DNA of 64,000 nt from Planctomycetota bacterium (GTDB lineage Bacteria; Planctomycetota; Phycisphaerae; Phycisphaerales; UBA1924). The translations under genes and the position numbers were made by a program. The DNA lies in NCBI GenBank assembly GCA_013285505.1, contig CP053450.1, positions 976,796 to 1,040,795 of the forward strand. The letters are read 5' to 3'. This document shows, piece by piece, positions 1-7,891 of the stretch. Positions within the stretch are counted from its first letter, which is position 1. Each line of letters begins with the position of its first letter. Below the pieces are notes generated by a model. The model made no database searches and had not been told where the DNA came from. It worked only from the letters and a program-made list of their open reading frames with translations.

Positions 1-545
1 CGGCGAGCATCGCCTCGTGCCTCGCCCTCGGGAGCACGTTTCGGGAGGTGACTGGTGTGTCGCTGAGTTGGAAGCAACATCCCGCCGGCGTGATCTGGTC
101 GTTGCAGGAGCCGGAGCGGGATTCTGGCTGCGTCGTTGATCCCGTGCGGGATATCCAGATCGGCGCCGTTGATCTCGCGGTGTTTGTTTCCGTGACCGGA
201 AACGTCGAGGCGGCCGTGGCTGCTACAAGTGGATTGCCTGCCTTCCGCGGGATCGTCTCGGTCCGACCCGGGAACGAGGCGCAGCGATGTGAGTTGAATC
301 ACCCTGGACAAGCGACCCATGTCGCGCGCCAGATCGCGAGGGCGATCCGAGAGGGCCGGGCGGCCATGCTAGGGATCAAGTGCATCCACCTATTCTTCGC
401 CGGTCCAGCGGGCCTCGCGGTACTGCTCGGACAGCAACTCAACGCCCTCGGCCCCATCCAAACGTACGAACAGGTGCAGCCTGAGGGCGGAGTCTCTCAG
501 TATCGTCGTGCCGCGCTCCTCTCCGATCCAGCCCCTCCAGCCTGA
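1..545 (+). CDS. SAVED-domain CBASS effector, C-terminal part (5' end outside window)
   Basis: The frame is open from the left edge, so this is the end of a longer protein; the GTG at 48 is only an internal codon. The visible ~180 residues match the C-terminal half of a SAVED domain, the sensor that binds cyclic oligonucleotides made by CD-NTases. Diagnostic features are the 'LALGSTFREVTGV' strand, 'IHLFFAGPAGLAVLLGQQ' and the following 'LNALGPIQTYEQ', then a final Tyr-containing strand. The effector domain (nuclease, protease or membrane) would be N-terminal and is not visible. The stop lies 14 nt before the CD-NTase start, so the two are co-transcribed. SAVED identity is fairly certain; the effector type (Cap4/Cap5-like or other) cannot be told. 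Confidence 0.85.
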   Translation, partial: ASIASCLALGSTFREVTGVSLSWKQHPAGVIWSLQEPERDSGCVVDPVRDIQIGAVDLAVFVSVTGNVEAAVAATSGLPAFRGIVSVRPGNEAQRCELNHPGQATHVARQIARAIREGRAAMLGIKCIHLFFAGPAGLAVLLGQQLNALGPIQTYEQVQPEGGVSQYRRAALLSDPAPPA

Positions 546-559
546 AGGAACCAAACGCC

Positions 560-1678
560 ATGGAGTCCCCAACGTACTTTGACGACTTTCTGTCCGGCAT
601 CGGCCCGACTGACCACCAGAAGGAGGTCATGAAGCGCGAACACGCGCTCCTGCGAGAACGACTGATGGCTGACGTTGTCCTGAAGCCGGTCGTGATCAGC
701 ACGTTTATCCAAGGGAGCTACCGGCGATTCACGGCCAACCGCGGCTCCATCGACCACAAGTGCGATGTCGACATCGTCGCCGTCACAAATCTGCCTCGAA
801 GTGCGACGACCGCAGTCCACGCGCACCGTCTCTTTCAACCGTTTCTTCAGAAGCACTACCCCGGGGCGTACGAGCCGCAAGATCGGTCGTGGTGTATCAC
901 CGTTGACGACGAGGTTAAGCTCGATCTCGTGCTGACCTCCGAGCCCGATAGCCCTCTGCTCCGGGAGGCCATAGCCCGGAAGAGCCTGCGAGACTGGGAG
1001 CCCGAGCCGGGTTCAACTCTCAGTAGTGCGCTCGGCCTGCAGACGGTCCAGTCGGTGATCCTCGCTGAGGCGAAGCGTGACGAGGACTTTGAGAAGACCG
1101 AACCCTTGTGGATTCCTGACAGAGAGCTCCAGCAGTGGGAGAAGACCCATCCGCTGTTCTTGATCGGCTGGACGGCGAAGAAGAACCTCGCAACGAACGG
1201 CAACTTCATCCGGGTCGTTCGGGCCGTCAAGTGGTGGCGTCGCGAAGTCGCGCCCTTGCCGAAATACCCGAAGGGGTACCCGCTCGAACATCTCGTGGGT
1301 GAATGCTGTCCGGATGGCATCAAGAGCGTCGCCGAGGGAGTCGCCAAGACGTTCGCGGAGATCGCCAACCGGTATGCCAACCACGTTGCCGCGCTCCAGG
1401 CTCCCGTGCTTCAGTCTCGGGGCATCGAGGAGCCGCTGGTGGATGTCATGCGCCGAGTGAGCGGAGATGACTTTGCGGGGTTCCATGCCAAGGTCAGCGA
1501 TGCTGCTGCGCTGGCTCGGCAGGCGCTCGACTCAACCGATCGAGACGAGAGTATTCGGCTCTGGGGCAGGCTGTTCGGGAGTGAGTTCCCGTCTCCGCCA
1601 TCAGACGGAGTTCAAGTGACGGGCGGGTTCACTTCACCTGCAGCGGCCGCACGACCCAGTGAGGGACGGTTCGCTTGA
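560..1678 (+). CDS. CBASS CD-NTase (cyclic oligonucleotide synthase)
   Basis: A 372-residue SMODS-type nucleotidyltransferase that would make the cyclic di- or trinucleotide alarm signal sensed by the adjacent SAVED protein. The polymerase-beta-like signature is complete: 'QGSYRRFTA' followed by the metal-binding pair D69/D71 in 'CDVDIV' and the third acid D122 in 'VKLDLVL'. The C-terminal half is the usual helical domain. The ATG has an AAGGA about 10 nt upstream, and the stop overlaps the next start as TTGA. Pairing with SAVED suggests a clade making cyclic trinucleotides or related products, but product chemistry is inference from neighbours only. Confidence 0.93.
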   Translation: MESPTYFDDFLSGIGPTDHQKEVMKREHALLRERLMADVVLKPVVISTFIQGSYRRFTANRGSIDHKCDVDIVAVTNLPRSATTAVHAHRLFQPFLQKHYPGAYEPQDRSWCITVDDEVKLDLVLTSEPDSPLLREAIARKSLRDWEPEPGSTLSSALGLQTVQSVILAEAKRDEDFEKTEPLWIPDRELQQWEKTHPLFLIGWTAKKNLATNGNFIRVVRAVKWWRREVAPLPKYPKGYPLEHLVGECCPDGIKSVAEGVAKTFAEIANRYANHVAALQAPVLQSRGIEEPLVDVMRRVSGDDFAGFHAKVSDAAALARQALDSTDRDESIRLWGRLFGSEFPSPPSDGVQVTGGFTSPAAAARPSEGRFA

Positions 1679-3483
1679 CGGCAATGCCGACCATGCCTGC
1701 TGCTCTGCGGGTGGCTCGTCGCACGATTCTTGATCGAGAGGGTGTGTTCGCTGCTGGTGAGTCGGTCTGGGACGCAGAGCAAGAGTCGTGGGCTATCCCC
1801 ATCGAGGTCGCGACCGGAGCGGAGGATGGCAGCGAGATTCCCCCGACCCTGCGGTGGTATCTGTTGGTGGACAATCGGTATCCGTGGGGTGGTATCGAGA
1901 TCTTTCCAGCCAAGGAGGGTGGCATCGCCGGGACCTACCCGCATCAGCGCCACAACAGCGAGGAGGATCCAGATAGGCCGTGGCGAGCCGGGAACATCTG
2001 TGTGCGTGAACCCGGCTTCACGCTCGGACGAGCGCTGGCCGACTCGGACCCGAGGGGAGACGACCTCAGGCTCAGCTGGCATGTCGATCGACTCATCGAG
2101 TGGGTTGGAGCGGCGATCAGCGGCAATCTAGTTCGTGATGGAGAACCCTTCGAGCTGCCGCAGTTTGGTGCAGGTAAGATCACAGTTGGCTTCAATGAGG
2201 ACGACAGGTCGTTTCAAGAGTGGTGCCGTGCCGCTGATCGCGCCGGCACGGTGGAGTTAGTGCGGTTCGGGGCGTCCCACACGTACGTTGCACGCCGGTT
2301 CCTGTCGCCAAATGGGGATGAACTTTGTGTGCCGCGGTGGGGCATCAGCATCGAGTCTGAGAGCAAGCCGCTCATCGGTGCGTGGATTCGCCTTGGTGAG
2401 ATGCCTGTCGTACCGCCGTATGCCGCGCCGATGCGTTGGCGAGAGCTTTTTGATGCTGGCGAGAAGCAGAACCTCGATGTGGCGGCATTGATCGGCGAGG
2501 CGATCGACCCACTGACCGAGACAGCAAGCCCCATCCTGCTGGTCGGGTTCCCTGTGCCGCGGCTAGTCAACGATCCGCCCGAGTTGATGCACTGGCAGCC
2601 CATGCAGCTCGAGAACGTGGCGATGGATGGTCGGCCCAGGCCGGGATTCAGGTCCGGCAAGAAGGGGCGAATGAGATGCAATCAAGCCGTCGCGTTGAAT
2701 CCTGCCAAACGCATCAACTGGATGGGTGGTCGGAACTTCGCGCCGCCGGAGATCGCCACCCGGGGGCAGTTCGGAAAGGCACTACGGCGGCGTCGGGTGC
2801 TGGTCCTCGGTGCCGGTGCAGTTGGTTCGGTTCTGGCCGAGCTTCTCGTCCGCGGCGGTGTACATGATCTGGTCGTGATGGATGGTGGGACGCTCGAAGC
2901 GGGCAACCTCGTTCGGCATACGCTCACGCTCCCGGAGGTCGGTTTGCCCAAAGCCATAGCGCTTGGCCACAGGCTCAACCTGATGTCGCCTCACGCTCGT
3001 GTCGTGGCGGTCCCTGCTCGGTTTCCCAGCCTCGATCAGAAGGTGATCGGCCAGATCATGGACCGTGACTTGATCATCGACTGCACTGGGGAGGACGACA
3101 CTCTGCACGCCCTCTCCGAGCACGCTCCGGGCCACTCGACGGCGTATGCGTCAGTGTCACTCGGACGTCGCGGATCGCGATGCTACCTGTTCTTGGCGGA
3201 TGGATCAGGCTTCCCTGCCACGGAGTTCTGGTCGACGATCGCGCCCCATCTTGAGGATGATCGCGCGGCAACAGCGGGTCTATCGCTTCCGTGGGAGGGG
3301 ATCGGCTGCTGGCACCCAGTGTTTCCCGCGACGGCTGTCGACGTGTGGCATGCCGCCGGAACCGCGGTTCGCGAGATCGACCGGGCGTGCAATGGAGAGA
3401 TCCGCTGGGACGGACTTCGGGTGATCGATCATGAGTGCTCGAGGGCACCGGTCGCGAAGGCGGGGAGCGTCGACCGTGCCTGA
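1675..3483 (+). CDS. cap2: Cap2: E1-E2 fusion that primes CD-NTase (type II CBASS)
   Basis: A 602-residue protein with an N-terminal E2-like fold and a C-terminal ThiF/E1 adenylation domain. In characterised type II CBASS, Cap2 conjugates the CD-NTase C terminus to targets, raising its activity. The E2 catalytic cysteine is C109 in 'AGNICV'. The E1 domain has the ATP loop 'LGAGAVGSVLAELL' followed by an acidic strand ('VVMDGG'), and the E1 cysteine is probably C545 in 'GIGCWHPVFPA'. The start is taken as TTG 1675, overlapping the upstream stop; ATG 1684 is the alternative and would shift numbering by three. A full-length protein with both cysteines suggests a working enzyme. Confidence 0.93.
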   Translation: MTAMPTMPAALRVARRTILDREGVFAAGESVWDAEQESWAIPIEVATGAEDGSEIPPTLRWYLLVDNRYPWGGIEIFPAKEGGIAGTYPHQRHNSEEDPDRPWRAGNICVREPGFTLGRALADSDPRGDDLRLSWHVDRLIEWVGAAISGNLVRDGEPFELPQFGAGKITVGFNEDDRSFQEWCRAADRAGTVELVRFGASHTYVARRFLSPNGDELCVPRWGISIESESKPLIGAWIRLGEMPVVPPYAAPMRWRELFDAGEKQNLDVAALIGEAIDPLTETASPILLVGFPVPRLVNDPPELMHWQPMQLENVAMDGRPRPGFRSGKKGRMRCNQAVALNPAKRINWMGGRNFAPPEIATRGQFGKALRRRRVLVLGAGAVGSVLAELLVRGGVHDLVVMDGGTLEAGNLVRHTLTLPEVGLPKAIALGHRLNLMSPHARVVAVPARFPSLDQKVIGQIMDRDLIIDCTGEDDTLHALSEHAPGHSTAYASVSLGRRGSRCYLFLADGSGFPATEFWSTIAPHLEDDRAATAGLSLPWEGIGCWHPVFPATAVDVWHAAGTAVREIDRACNGEIRWDGLRVIDHECSRAPVAKAGSVDRA

Positions 3484-3991
3484 GCATCATGCGCACGATG
3501 AGTACAGGTCAAGTGATCGTCGCTTCGGCGTCAGGCTGTCGCAAGCAGTCGTGTCCTCGATGCTGGAGCAGTGTCTCCGCAGTGGGAAGAACGAGACCGG
3601 CGGGATACTCGTGGGTCGCTACTCCGAGGATCTGTCGCTCGCTATCGTGTCTCGTGCTTGCCCGTCGCCATCCGATACCCGAGCAGGGAGGCGATGGCTT
3701 GTGCGAGGAGTAAGCGGGCTTGCCACCCTGCTCGCCGATCTGTGGGGCCGCGGTCGTGAACACTACCTCGGCGAGTGGCACTTCCATCCCTTCGCGCCTC
3801 CGACCCCCAGTGGAGCGGATATCCAGCAGATGAAGTCGATCTCTCGCTCGAAGCAGTACCAGTGTCGTGAACCGGTGCTGTTGATTATCGGCGGCGACCC
3901 GAAGGCCGCCTGGAGTCTGCACGCAGAGGTGTTCAGTCGAGAAGAGCGGCATCCGCTCCGGCCATCTCTGCCGAAGATGTGCAGCACGTAG
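3476..3991 (+). CDS. cap3: Cap3: JAB/JAMM isopeptidase (type II CBASS)
   Basis: A 171-residue JAB1/MPN metalloprotease that would cleave CD-NTase-target conjugates made by Cap2. The JAMM zinc site is complete: E40 in 'NETGG', then H102-x-H104 in 'EWHFHP', S112 and D115 at the canonical spacing. GTG 3476 is chosen because it overlaps the cap2 stop by 8 nt and has GGGGAG 8 nt upstream; the ATG at 3431 would place 15 Arg-rich residues inside cap2. It is the last gene of the CBASS operon. No terminator is visible in the 150 nt after it. Confidence 0.92.
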   Translation: MPEHHAHDEYRSSDRRFGVRLSQAVVSSMLEQCLRSGKNETGGILVGRYSEDLSLAIVSRACPSPSDTRAGRRWLVRGVSGLATLLADLWGRGREHYLGEWHFHPFAPPTPSGADIQQMKSISRSKQYQCREPVLLIIGGDPKAAWSLHAEVFSREERHPLRPSLPKMCST

Positions 3992-4308
3992 GCGACTCCG
4001 CATGGCGGATAGTCACATGACTTACGCAGCAGCGTCAGCAGCCGATGAATCCAAGACTCGTCTGTCTGGCCCCATGGCCATTTTAATTTGGACAAGGAGA
4101 ACAGCCGAGTTCAGTCAGCACCTGCAGCCAGATCGGTCGAGTGGGAGGTCGTGATCCACGGGACCGAGACGGTCGCGGTGGCTGCAGCCATCGAAGGCCC
4201 CCGCCGGTTACGCTGAGGCGGTTCGACGCTGATCCTCTGGGCGAGCTGCTCAAGGAATGCGGCGATCGCGGTGCTCCCGCGACCCAGGGGCGAAAGTGGG
4301 CAACGGCT
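3992..4308 (+). other. Intergenic stretch with a leader conserved in both island copies
   Basis: No convincing gene. The part from 4139 onward is clearly similar to 47242-47412, upstream of the paralogous GNAT gene. It includes a 15-nt identical block around the TTACGCTGAGGCGGT motif and a second block 'TGCGGCGATCG'. In both copies the first ~80 nt can be read as a short peptide ending at the TGA in that motif, and the next ~60 nt reads in the +1 frame as '...LLKECGDRG' or '...WLKECGDRG'. Position 4139 is where similarity between the two islands begins. Confidence 0.5.
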
Positions 4309-4986
4309 GTGAACGATTCCGACGACCGGCATCCATCCAGACCACGACCCGATCCGGGAGACTACTCGGTGGTGGTCGGCCTGCAGCCTCACTGTCTCGA
4401 GGACCACGAGCCCCATGCACGGATCATCACGCGCATCGATGCCGAGATCATCTGCGAGGCGGACCCGGGGTCGGGAGTCCCGTCTGAGTCGATCTCCGCG
4501 GGCTATGCCCTTGCCTACAGGGTCGATGGAGAGGAGTGCGCCGATCGGGGGTTGTCACTTTGGGAAGTGTGTGACGCGTTCGAGCAGGAAACCACAGACT
4601 ACTGCGAAGCGTTGTTCGGCCGCAAGGGCGGGTGGATCCCGGAGGTAGAGACGATGTGCCGGGACGTCTGGTCCACCAACCTGCTCATCTTGAGTGCGGT
4701 GCACGTCGAGCCCGCCCACCGCGGCAAGCGGCTCGGTCTTCGCGTGGCCCGGGTGTTGATCGACCTGTTCCCGGTCCCGGGTGGCCTGGTCGCCTGTCAG
4801 CCACGACCGATGAGGAAGCCGGAACGAGCAAAGCTGGGTGAGTCCTCGCGGGACGACGAGGGAACCACCGTCGCGATCCGCGCACTGACCCGGTACTGGG
4901 GCAGGATGGGATTCAAGCCCCTCAGCGATACCGGCTACTGCGTTCTCGATCCGGGGATGCGCGCGCCGAGCTTGAACGAGCTATAG
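4309..4986 (+). CDS. GNAT-like acetyltransferase-fold protein (island copy A)
   Basis: About 225 residues. The C-terminal half has GNAT hallmarks: 'NLLILSAVHVEPAHRGKRLG' (beta4 plus the acetyl-CoA loop, here AHRGKRLGLRVA) and 'RYWGRMGFKPL', the usual last motif of the fold. The N-terminal half ('SLWEVCDAFEQETTDYCEAL') is not recognised. GTG 4309 is chosen by alignment with ATG 47413 of the paralogue; the longer reading from 4141 runs through the conserved leader and has an unlikely composition. Substrate unknown. The two copies are perhaps 75-80% alike, lower than flanking genes, suggesting faster evolution or separate origin. Confidence 0.7.
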   Translation: MNDSDDRHPSRPRPDPGDYSVVVGLQPHCLEDHEPHARIITRIDAEIICEADPGSGVPSESISAGYALAYRVDGEECADRGLSLWEVCDAFEQETTDYCEALFGRKGGWIPEVETMCRDVWSTNLLILSAVHVEPAHRGKRLGLRVARVLIDLFPVPGGLVACQPRPMRKPERAKLGESSRDDEGTTVAIRALTRYWGRMGFKPLSDTGYCVLDPGMRAPSLNEL

Positions 4987-5082
4987 GTGCGTGCGGATCA
5001 CGACCGGGCCGGCGGAGTCCGTGCCGGACCCCTACCAGTCGGCCTCGGGTCCAAACCACGACGTCGCACCAGAGCTTCGGCG
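4987..5082. other. Non-homologous spacer between GNAT gene and IS
   Basis: This short GC-rich segment differs completely from its positional counterpart at 48094-48182 in island copy B, although both flanks match. It marks a break in homology between the GNAT module and the transposase module. Confidence 0.5.
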
Positions 5083-6137
5083 CTACGCCGCTCTCTCGTA
5101 GCTCCTGAGCACCCCACCCAGCCTCTCCCTGCACTCGATCTCCCCGCGCAGCCGCGGCGGCCCCGTCTCCATCGGCCTGACGTTCCCCAGCCCGAGGTGA
5201 GGTCTTTCCCCGTGGTAGTGTTCCAGGTACTCTGTGACCAGGTGGTCCAGATGCCCCTTCCCGAAGCACACGAAGTGGTCCAGGCACTCCCGCTTGATCG
5301 ACCCCACCCACCGCTCGGCGTAGCCGTTGAGCTTGGGCGCACGCACCCGGATCCGCTTCGGACGCCACCCCACCCCACGCAGCGCCCCGTCGAACCCCCG
5401 CACAGCTTGGTGTCGTTGTCGTGGATCACGATCCCCGGCGTCCCCAGCCCCTGCCGCTCGGCCTCGGCCACGAACGCCCCGACCTGCTTGGCCGACCAGG
5501 CGCTGTCGGCCCGATCGGTGCACCGGCACGCGATCACCCGCCTGCTGTGGATGTGCATGAAGAACAGCACGTAGCAGGTCCTGATTCCGCGGAGGGTCAC
5601 CACCGGCTTGCTGAAGTAGTCGCAGGCCCACAGCGTCTCGGTGTGGGACCGGATGAACCGGTCCCAGGAGCCAGACTGACCACCAGGCCTCGGCCGCAGC
5701 CCCGCATCCCGCAGGATGCTGGCGACCGTGCTGCCGCTGATGTCGGTAATCCCGAGCTTCTTGAGCTCGCCCAGGATCCGGGTGTACCCCCACCCGGTCT
5801 CGCTACCGATCTTGATCACGAGGTCCCGCAGCGACTGCGGCTTGCGCGGGCGTCCCGCTCGGGCCACGGGCCGCGGGTTCCTGGCCTCGCGCACCCACCG
5901 CCGGAACGTGTCGTAGGCGACGATCGAGATCAGGTCCCGCAGCGCCGGGCCGACCCGGGACCCGAGCTCCAAGAGCGTCCTCCGCTCGGCCGTGGTGACC
6001 TTCAGCGTGGTCCCCAGCTTCTTGCGCAGGATCCGGTTCTCGGCGCGGAGGTACTCGATCTGCCTCGCGAGGTCCGCGTGCGTCGCCTGCAGGAAGGCGA
6101 GGTACATGGGCTCGACCAGTCTTCGCAGGTGGGCCAT
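5083..6137 (-). pseudogene. IS transposase with rve/DDE integrase core, frameshifted (copy A)
   Basis: Reads as the same ~350-residue transposase that is intact in copy B, but a one-base deletion near 5397 (five Cs where copy B has six) breaks the frame just after the second catalytic aspartate. The N-terminal part has a coiled-coil/HTH ('ARQIEYLRAENRILRKKLG'). The DDE residues lie in 'WACDYFSKP', 'VIHDNDTKL' and 'NGYAERWVGS'. The family is IS3/IS481-like. ATG at 6137 is preceded by CAGGAG. No terminal inverted repeats were found around it, so it may be a fixed part of the island rather than a free IS. Confidence 0.85.
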
Positions 6138-6148
6138 CACGGGCTCCT

Positions 6149-6189
6149 GGGGGTGTTGGGGGTTGTGGGGGTGCTGGGGGTCGTGGGGG
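6149..6189 (+). repeat. 9-bp tandem repeat with five G5 tracts (copy A)
   Basis: Five GGGGG runs start at 6149, 6158, 6167, 6176 and 6185, an exact 9-bp period with unit GGGGGTNNT. Copy B has only two such runs (49250 and 49259). The array lies just upstream of the transposase start, so it would be in the transposase leader. Five G5 tracts with 4-nt loops can in principle form a G-quadruplex on the plus strand. Confidence 0.8.
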
Positions 6190-6336
6190 TGGACGGGGTT
6201 TTGGACCCCTGAGAACGGGCCCCGGCGCGGTGCTCCGCCCCGGTCCGCCGACACCTCCGCCGACACCTGCAACCGGGCACGACCGGATGCATCCGGGACC
6301 ATCCCGGGTGTCGTCGCCACCCCCCGTGACGGGCCG

Positions 6337-6352
6337 GAATCGCCGATTCTGG
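6337..6352. repeat. 16-bp palindromic motif shared by three loci (copy A)
   Basis: GAATCGCCGATTCTGG is found here, at 49412-49427 and at 41667-41682, upstream of the XRE/ImmA operon. The core is an inverted repeat around the central C. It lies 39 bp from the tRNA fragment, within the att-like region. Confidence 0.5.
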
Positions 6353-6390
6353 GCCCTCAGGGGCGATAGTGGGGCGGTGCTGACGACGCC

Positions 6391-6429
6391 TTAGGAAAGC
6401 GATGCTCTATCCAACTGAGCTACGGGGGC
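6391..6429 (-). pseudogene. 5' half of tRNA-Arg(CCU), ending in the anticodon loop (copy A)
   Basis: On the minus strand the sequence from GCCCCCG runs through a standard D-arm (GCTC...GAGC), position 26, an anticodon stem TCGCT and the loop TTCCTAA with anticodon CCT. It then loses tRNA character: there is no T-arm and no CGGGGGC acceptor strand. The 39 nt correspond to tRNA positions 1-38. This looks like an integrase core site derived from a host tRNA-Arg gene rather than a functional tRNA. Confidence 0.8.
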
Positions 6430-6561
6430 TTTGTGCACAAACACCGTATTTTCCAGCCGATTTGACTCCCGGCCCCATCGAGCCTCATGTCCCACGACAC
6501 CTTTTTCGACACCTGCTCGGGTGTCGTCCGCTATGCTGGCGGGTGTCGCAAGGAGGCGGCG

Positions 6562-7858
6562 ATGCCACAGGATACCACCACCAAGAAGGCCCCGGCCAAG
6601 CGGGGTTCCCCGGCTCGGGCCACGGACGACCGGCCCTCCAAGCCCTACCCGACGTTCCCCCTGTTCCCCCACCGGAACGGCCAGTGGGCCAAGAAGATCC
6701 GGGGGCGGTTCGTCTTCTTCGGCATCTGGGCCGACCCGATGGGGGCCCGGGACCGCTACCTCGCCCAGAAGGACGAGCTCCACGCGGGGCTGATGCCCCG
6801 GAGGCGGGCCGCGGCGTCGATCGGGGCCCCGGCCTCGACCCCGGGCACGGTCGCCGCAGCGGCCGCCGACGTGCCGACGCTGCGGGACCTCGCCAACCAC
6901 TTCCTGACGGCCAAGAAGCGGCAGCGCGAGTCGGGAGAGCTGTCGCTCCGGTCGTTCGACGATCTCTACCGCACCTGCTCGATGGTGCTCGAGCACCTCG
7001 GGCGGCACCGACGCCTCGACGACATCACGACCGAGGACTTCGGCGGCCTCCGCGCCCAGCCTGGCCGAGGGCCGCGGGCCCGTGACGCTGGCGATCCACA
7101 TGCAGCGGACCCGGTCGATGTTCAAGTACGGGTTCGAGTCCGGGCTGCTGGACCGGCCGATGCGGTTCGGCACGGAGTTCAAGAAGCCGGCCAAGCGGGC
7201 CATGCGGCAGTCGAGGCAGGAGCGCGGGCCGCGGATGTACGAGCCCGACGAGATCTCCCTGCTGCTCGGGGCGGCGGGGGTGCAGCTCCGGGCCATGATC
7301 CTGCTCGGGCTGAACTGCGGGATGGGCAACACGGATGTCGCGTCGCTGCCCATCGACGCGCTCGATCTCGATAGGGGGATCGTGGACTTCCCGCGCCCCA
7401 AGACGGCAATCCCGCGTCGGGCGACGCTCTGGCCAGAGACCGTTGAGGCGCTGCGGACCGCGCTGGAGGTCCGGCCCCGGGAGAAGCTGGCCGAAGACAA
7501 AGGGCTCGTCTTCATCACGAAGTACGGCCACCGTTGGCTGCGGGTGAAGGCCCCGGGTCCACGGGCCAAGAAGGGCACGCAGGCCGTGACGGTCGATGCG
7601 GTCGCCCTGGAGTTCGGAAAGCTGCAGAGGCGGTGCGGGATCGAGAGCGGCGGTAGGGGCTTCTACGCACTGCGGCACACGTTCCGGACGGTCGCCGACG
7701 AGGTGAACGATCGGCCCGCGATCGATCTGATCATGGGCCACCAGGATACCAACGATATCGCCACGCATTACATTGCACGCATCGGCGACGAGCGGCTGCG
7801 GCGCGTGGTGGATCATGTGCGGGCCTGGATGCTCGCGAGCGTCGAGACGTCGAGTTGA
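6562..7858 (+). pseudogene. Phage-type tyrosine integrase, frameshifted (copy A)
   Basis: Corresponds to the intact 431-residue integrase of copy B (49637-50932). One extra base near 7061 breaks the frame inside the core-binding domain, so the catalytic domain is out of frame. ATG 6562 has a very good AAGGAGG 6-7 nt upstream. The C-terminal part carries 'LRHTFR' (H-x-x-R), 'IMGHQ' and a tyrosine in 'HYIARI'. The usual box I arginine is replaced: the motif reads 'NCGMGNTDVASL' in both copies. With the frame broken, copy A would need the copy B enzyme to move. Confidence 0.9.
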
Positions 7859-7891
7859 ACTGTCGAAACTGGTCACGAAGGGACAATCGAC

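Larger units (their letters stand above)
6249..6548 (+). promoter_or_regulatory. attP-like region: seven CGACACC heptamers around a tRNA half (copy A)
   Basis: CGACACC occurs at 6249 and 6261 (12 bp apart) and 6495 and 6507 (again 12 bp apart). Its reverse complement GGTGTCG occurs at 6307, 6520 and 6542. The same seven sites with the same paired spacing occur in copy B. The tRNA-Arg fragment (6391-6429) lies between the two clusters and the integrase gene begins at 6562. Repeated arm-type sites on both sides of a core, next to an integrase, is the architecture of an attP of the tyrosine-recombinase class. The promoter-proximal sites could equally be operators for integrase autoregulation. 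Confidence 0.6.

Noticed and set aside
3431..3475. Upstream ATG for cap3
   Set aside because: It would place an Arg-rich tail deep inside cap2; GTG 3476 has a good GGGGAG and the usual short overlap.
4141..4308. Extended N terminus of the GNAT protein
   Set aside because: The aligned paralogue starts at the position equal to 4309, and the upstream reading is low-complexity Arg/Pro/Gly sequence in a leader that has frame stops in copy B.
6149..6189. CRISPR array
   Set aside because: 9-bp unit with no spacers; it is a simple G-tract tandem repeat. No other CRISPR-like repeats or cas genes seen.
6391..6429. A functional tRNA gene
   Set aside because: No anticodon 3' stem of normal form, no T-arm and no acceptor 3' strand follow; only the 5' half is present.
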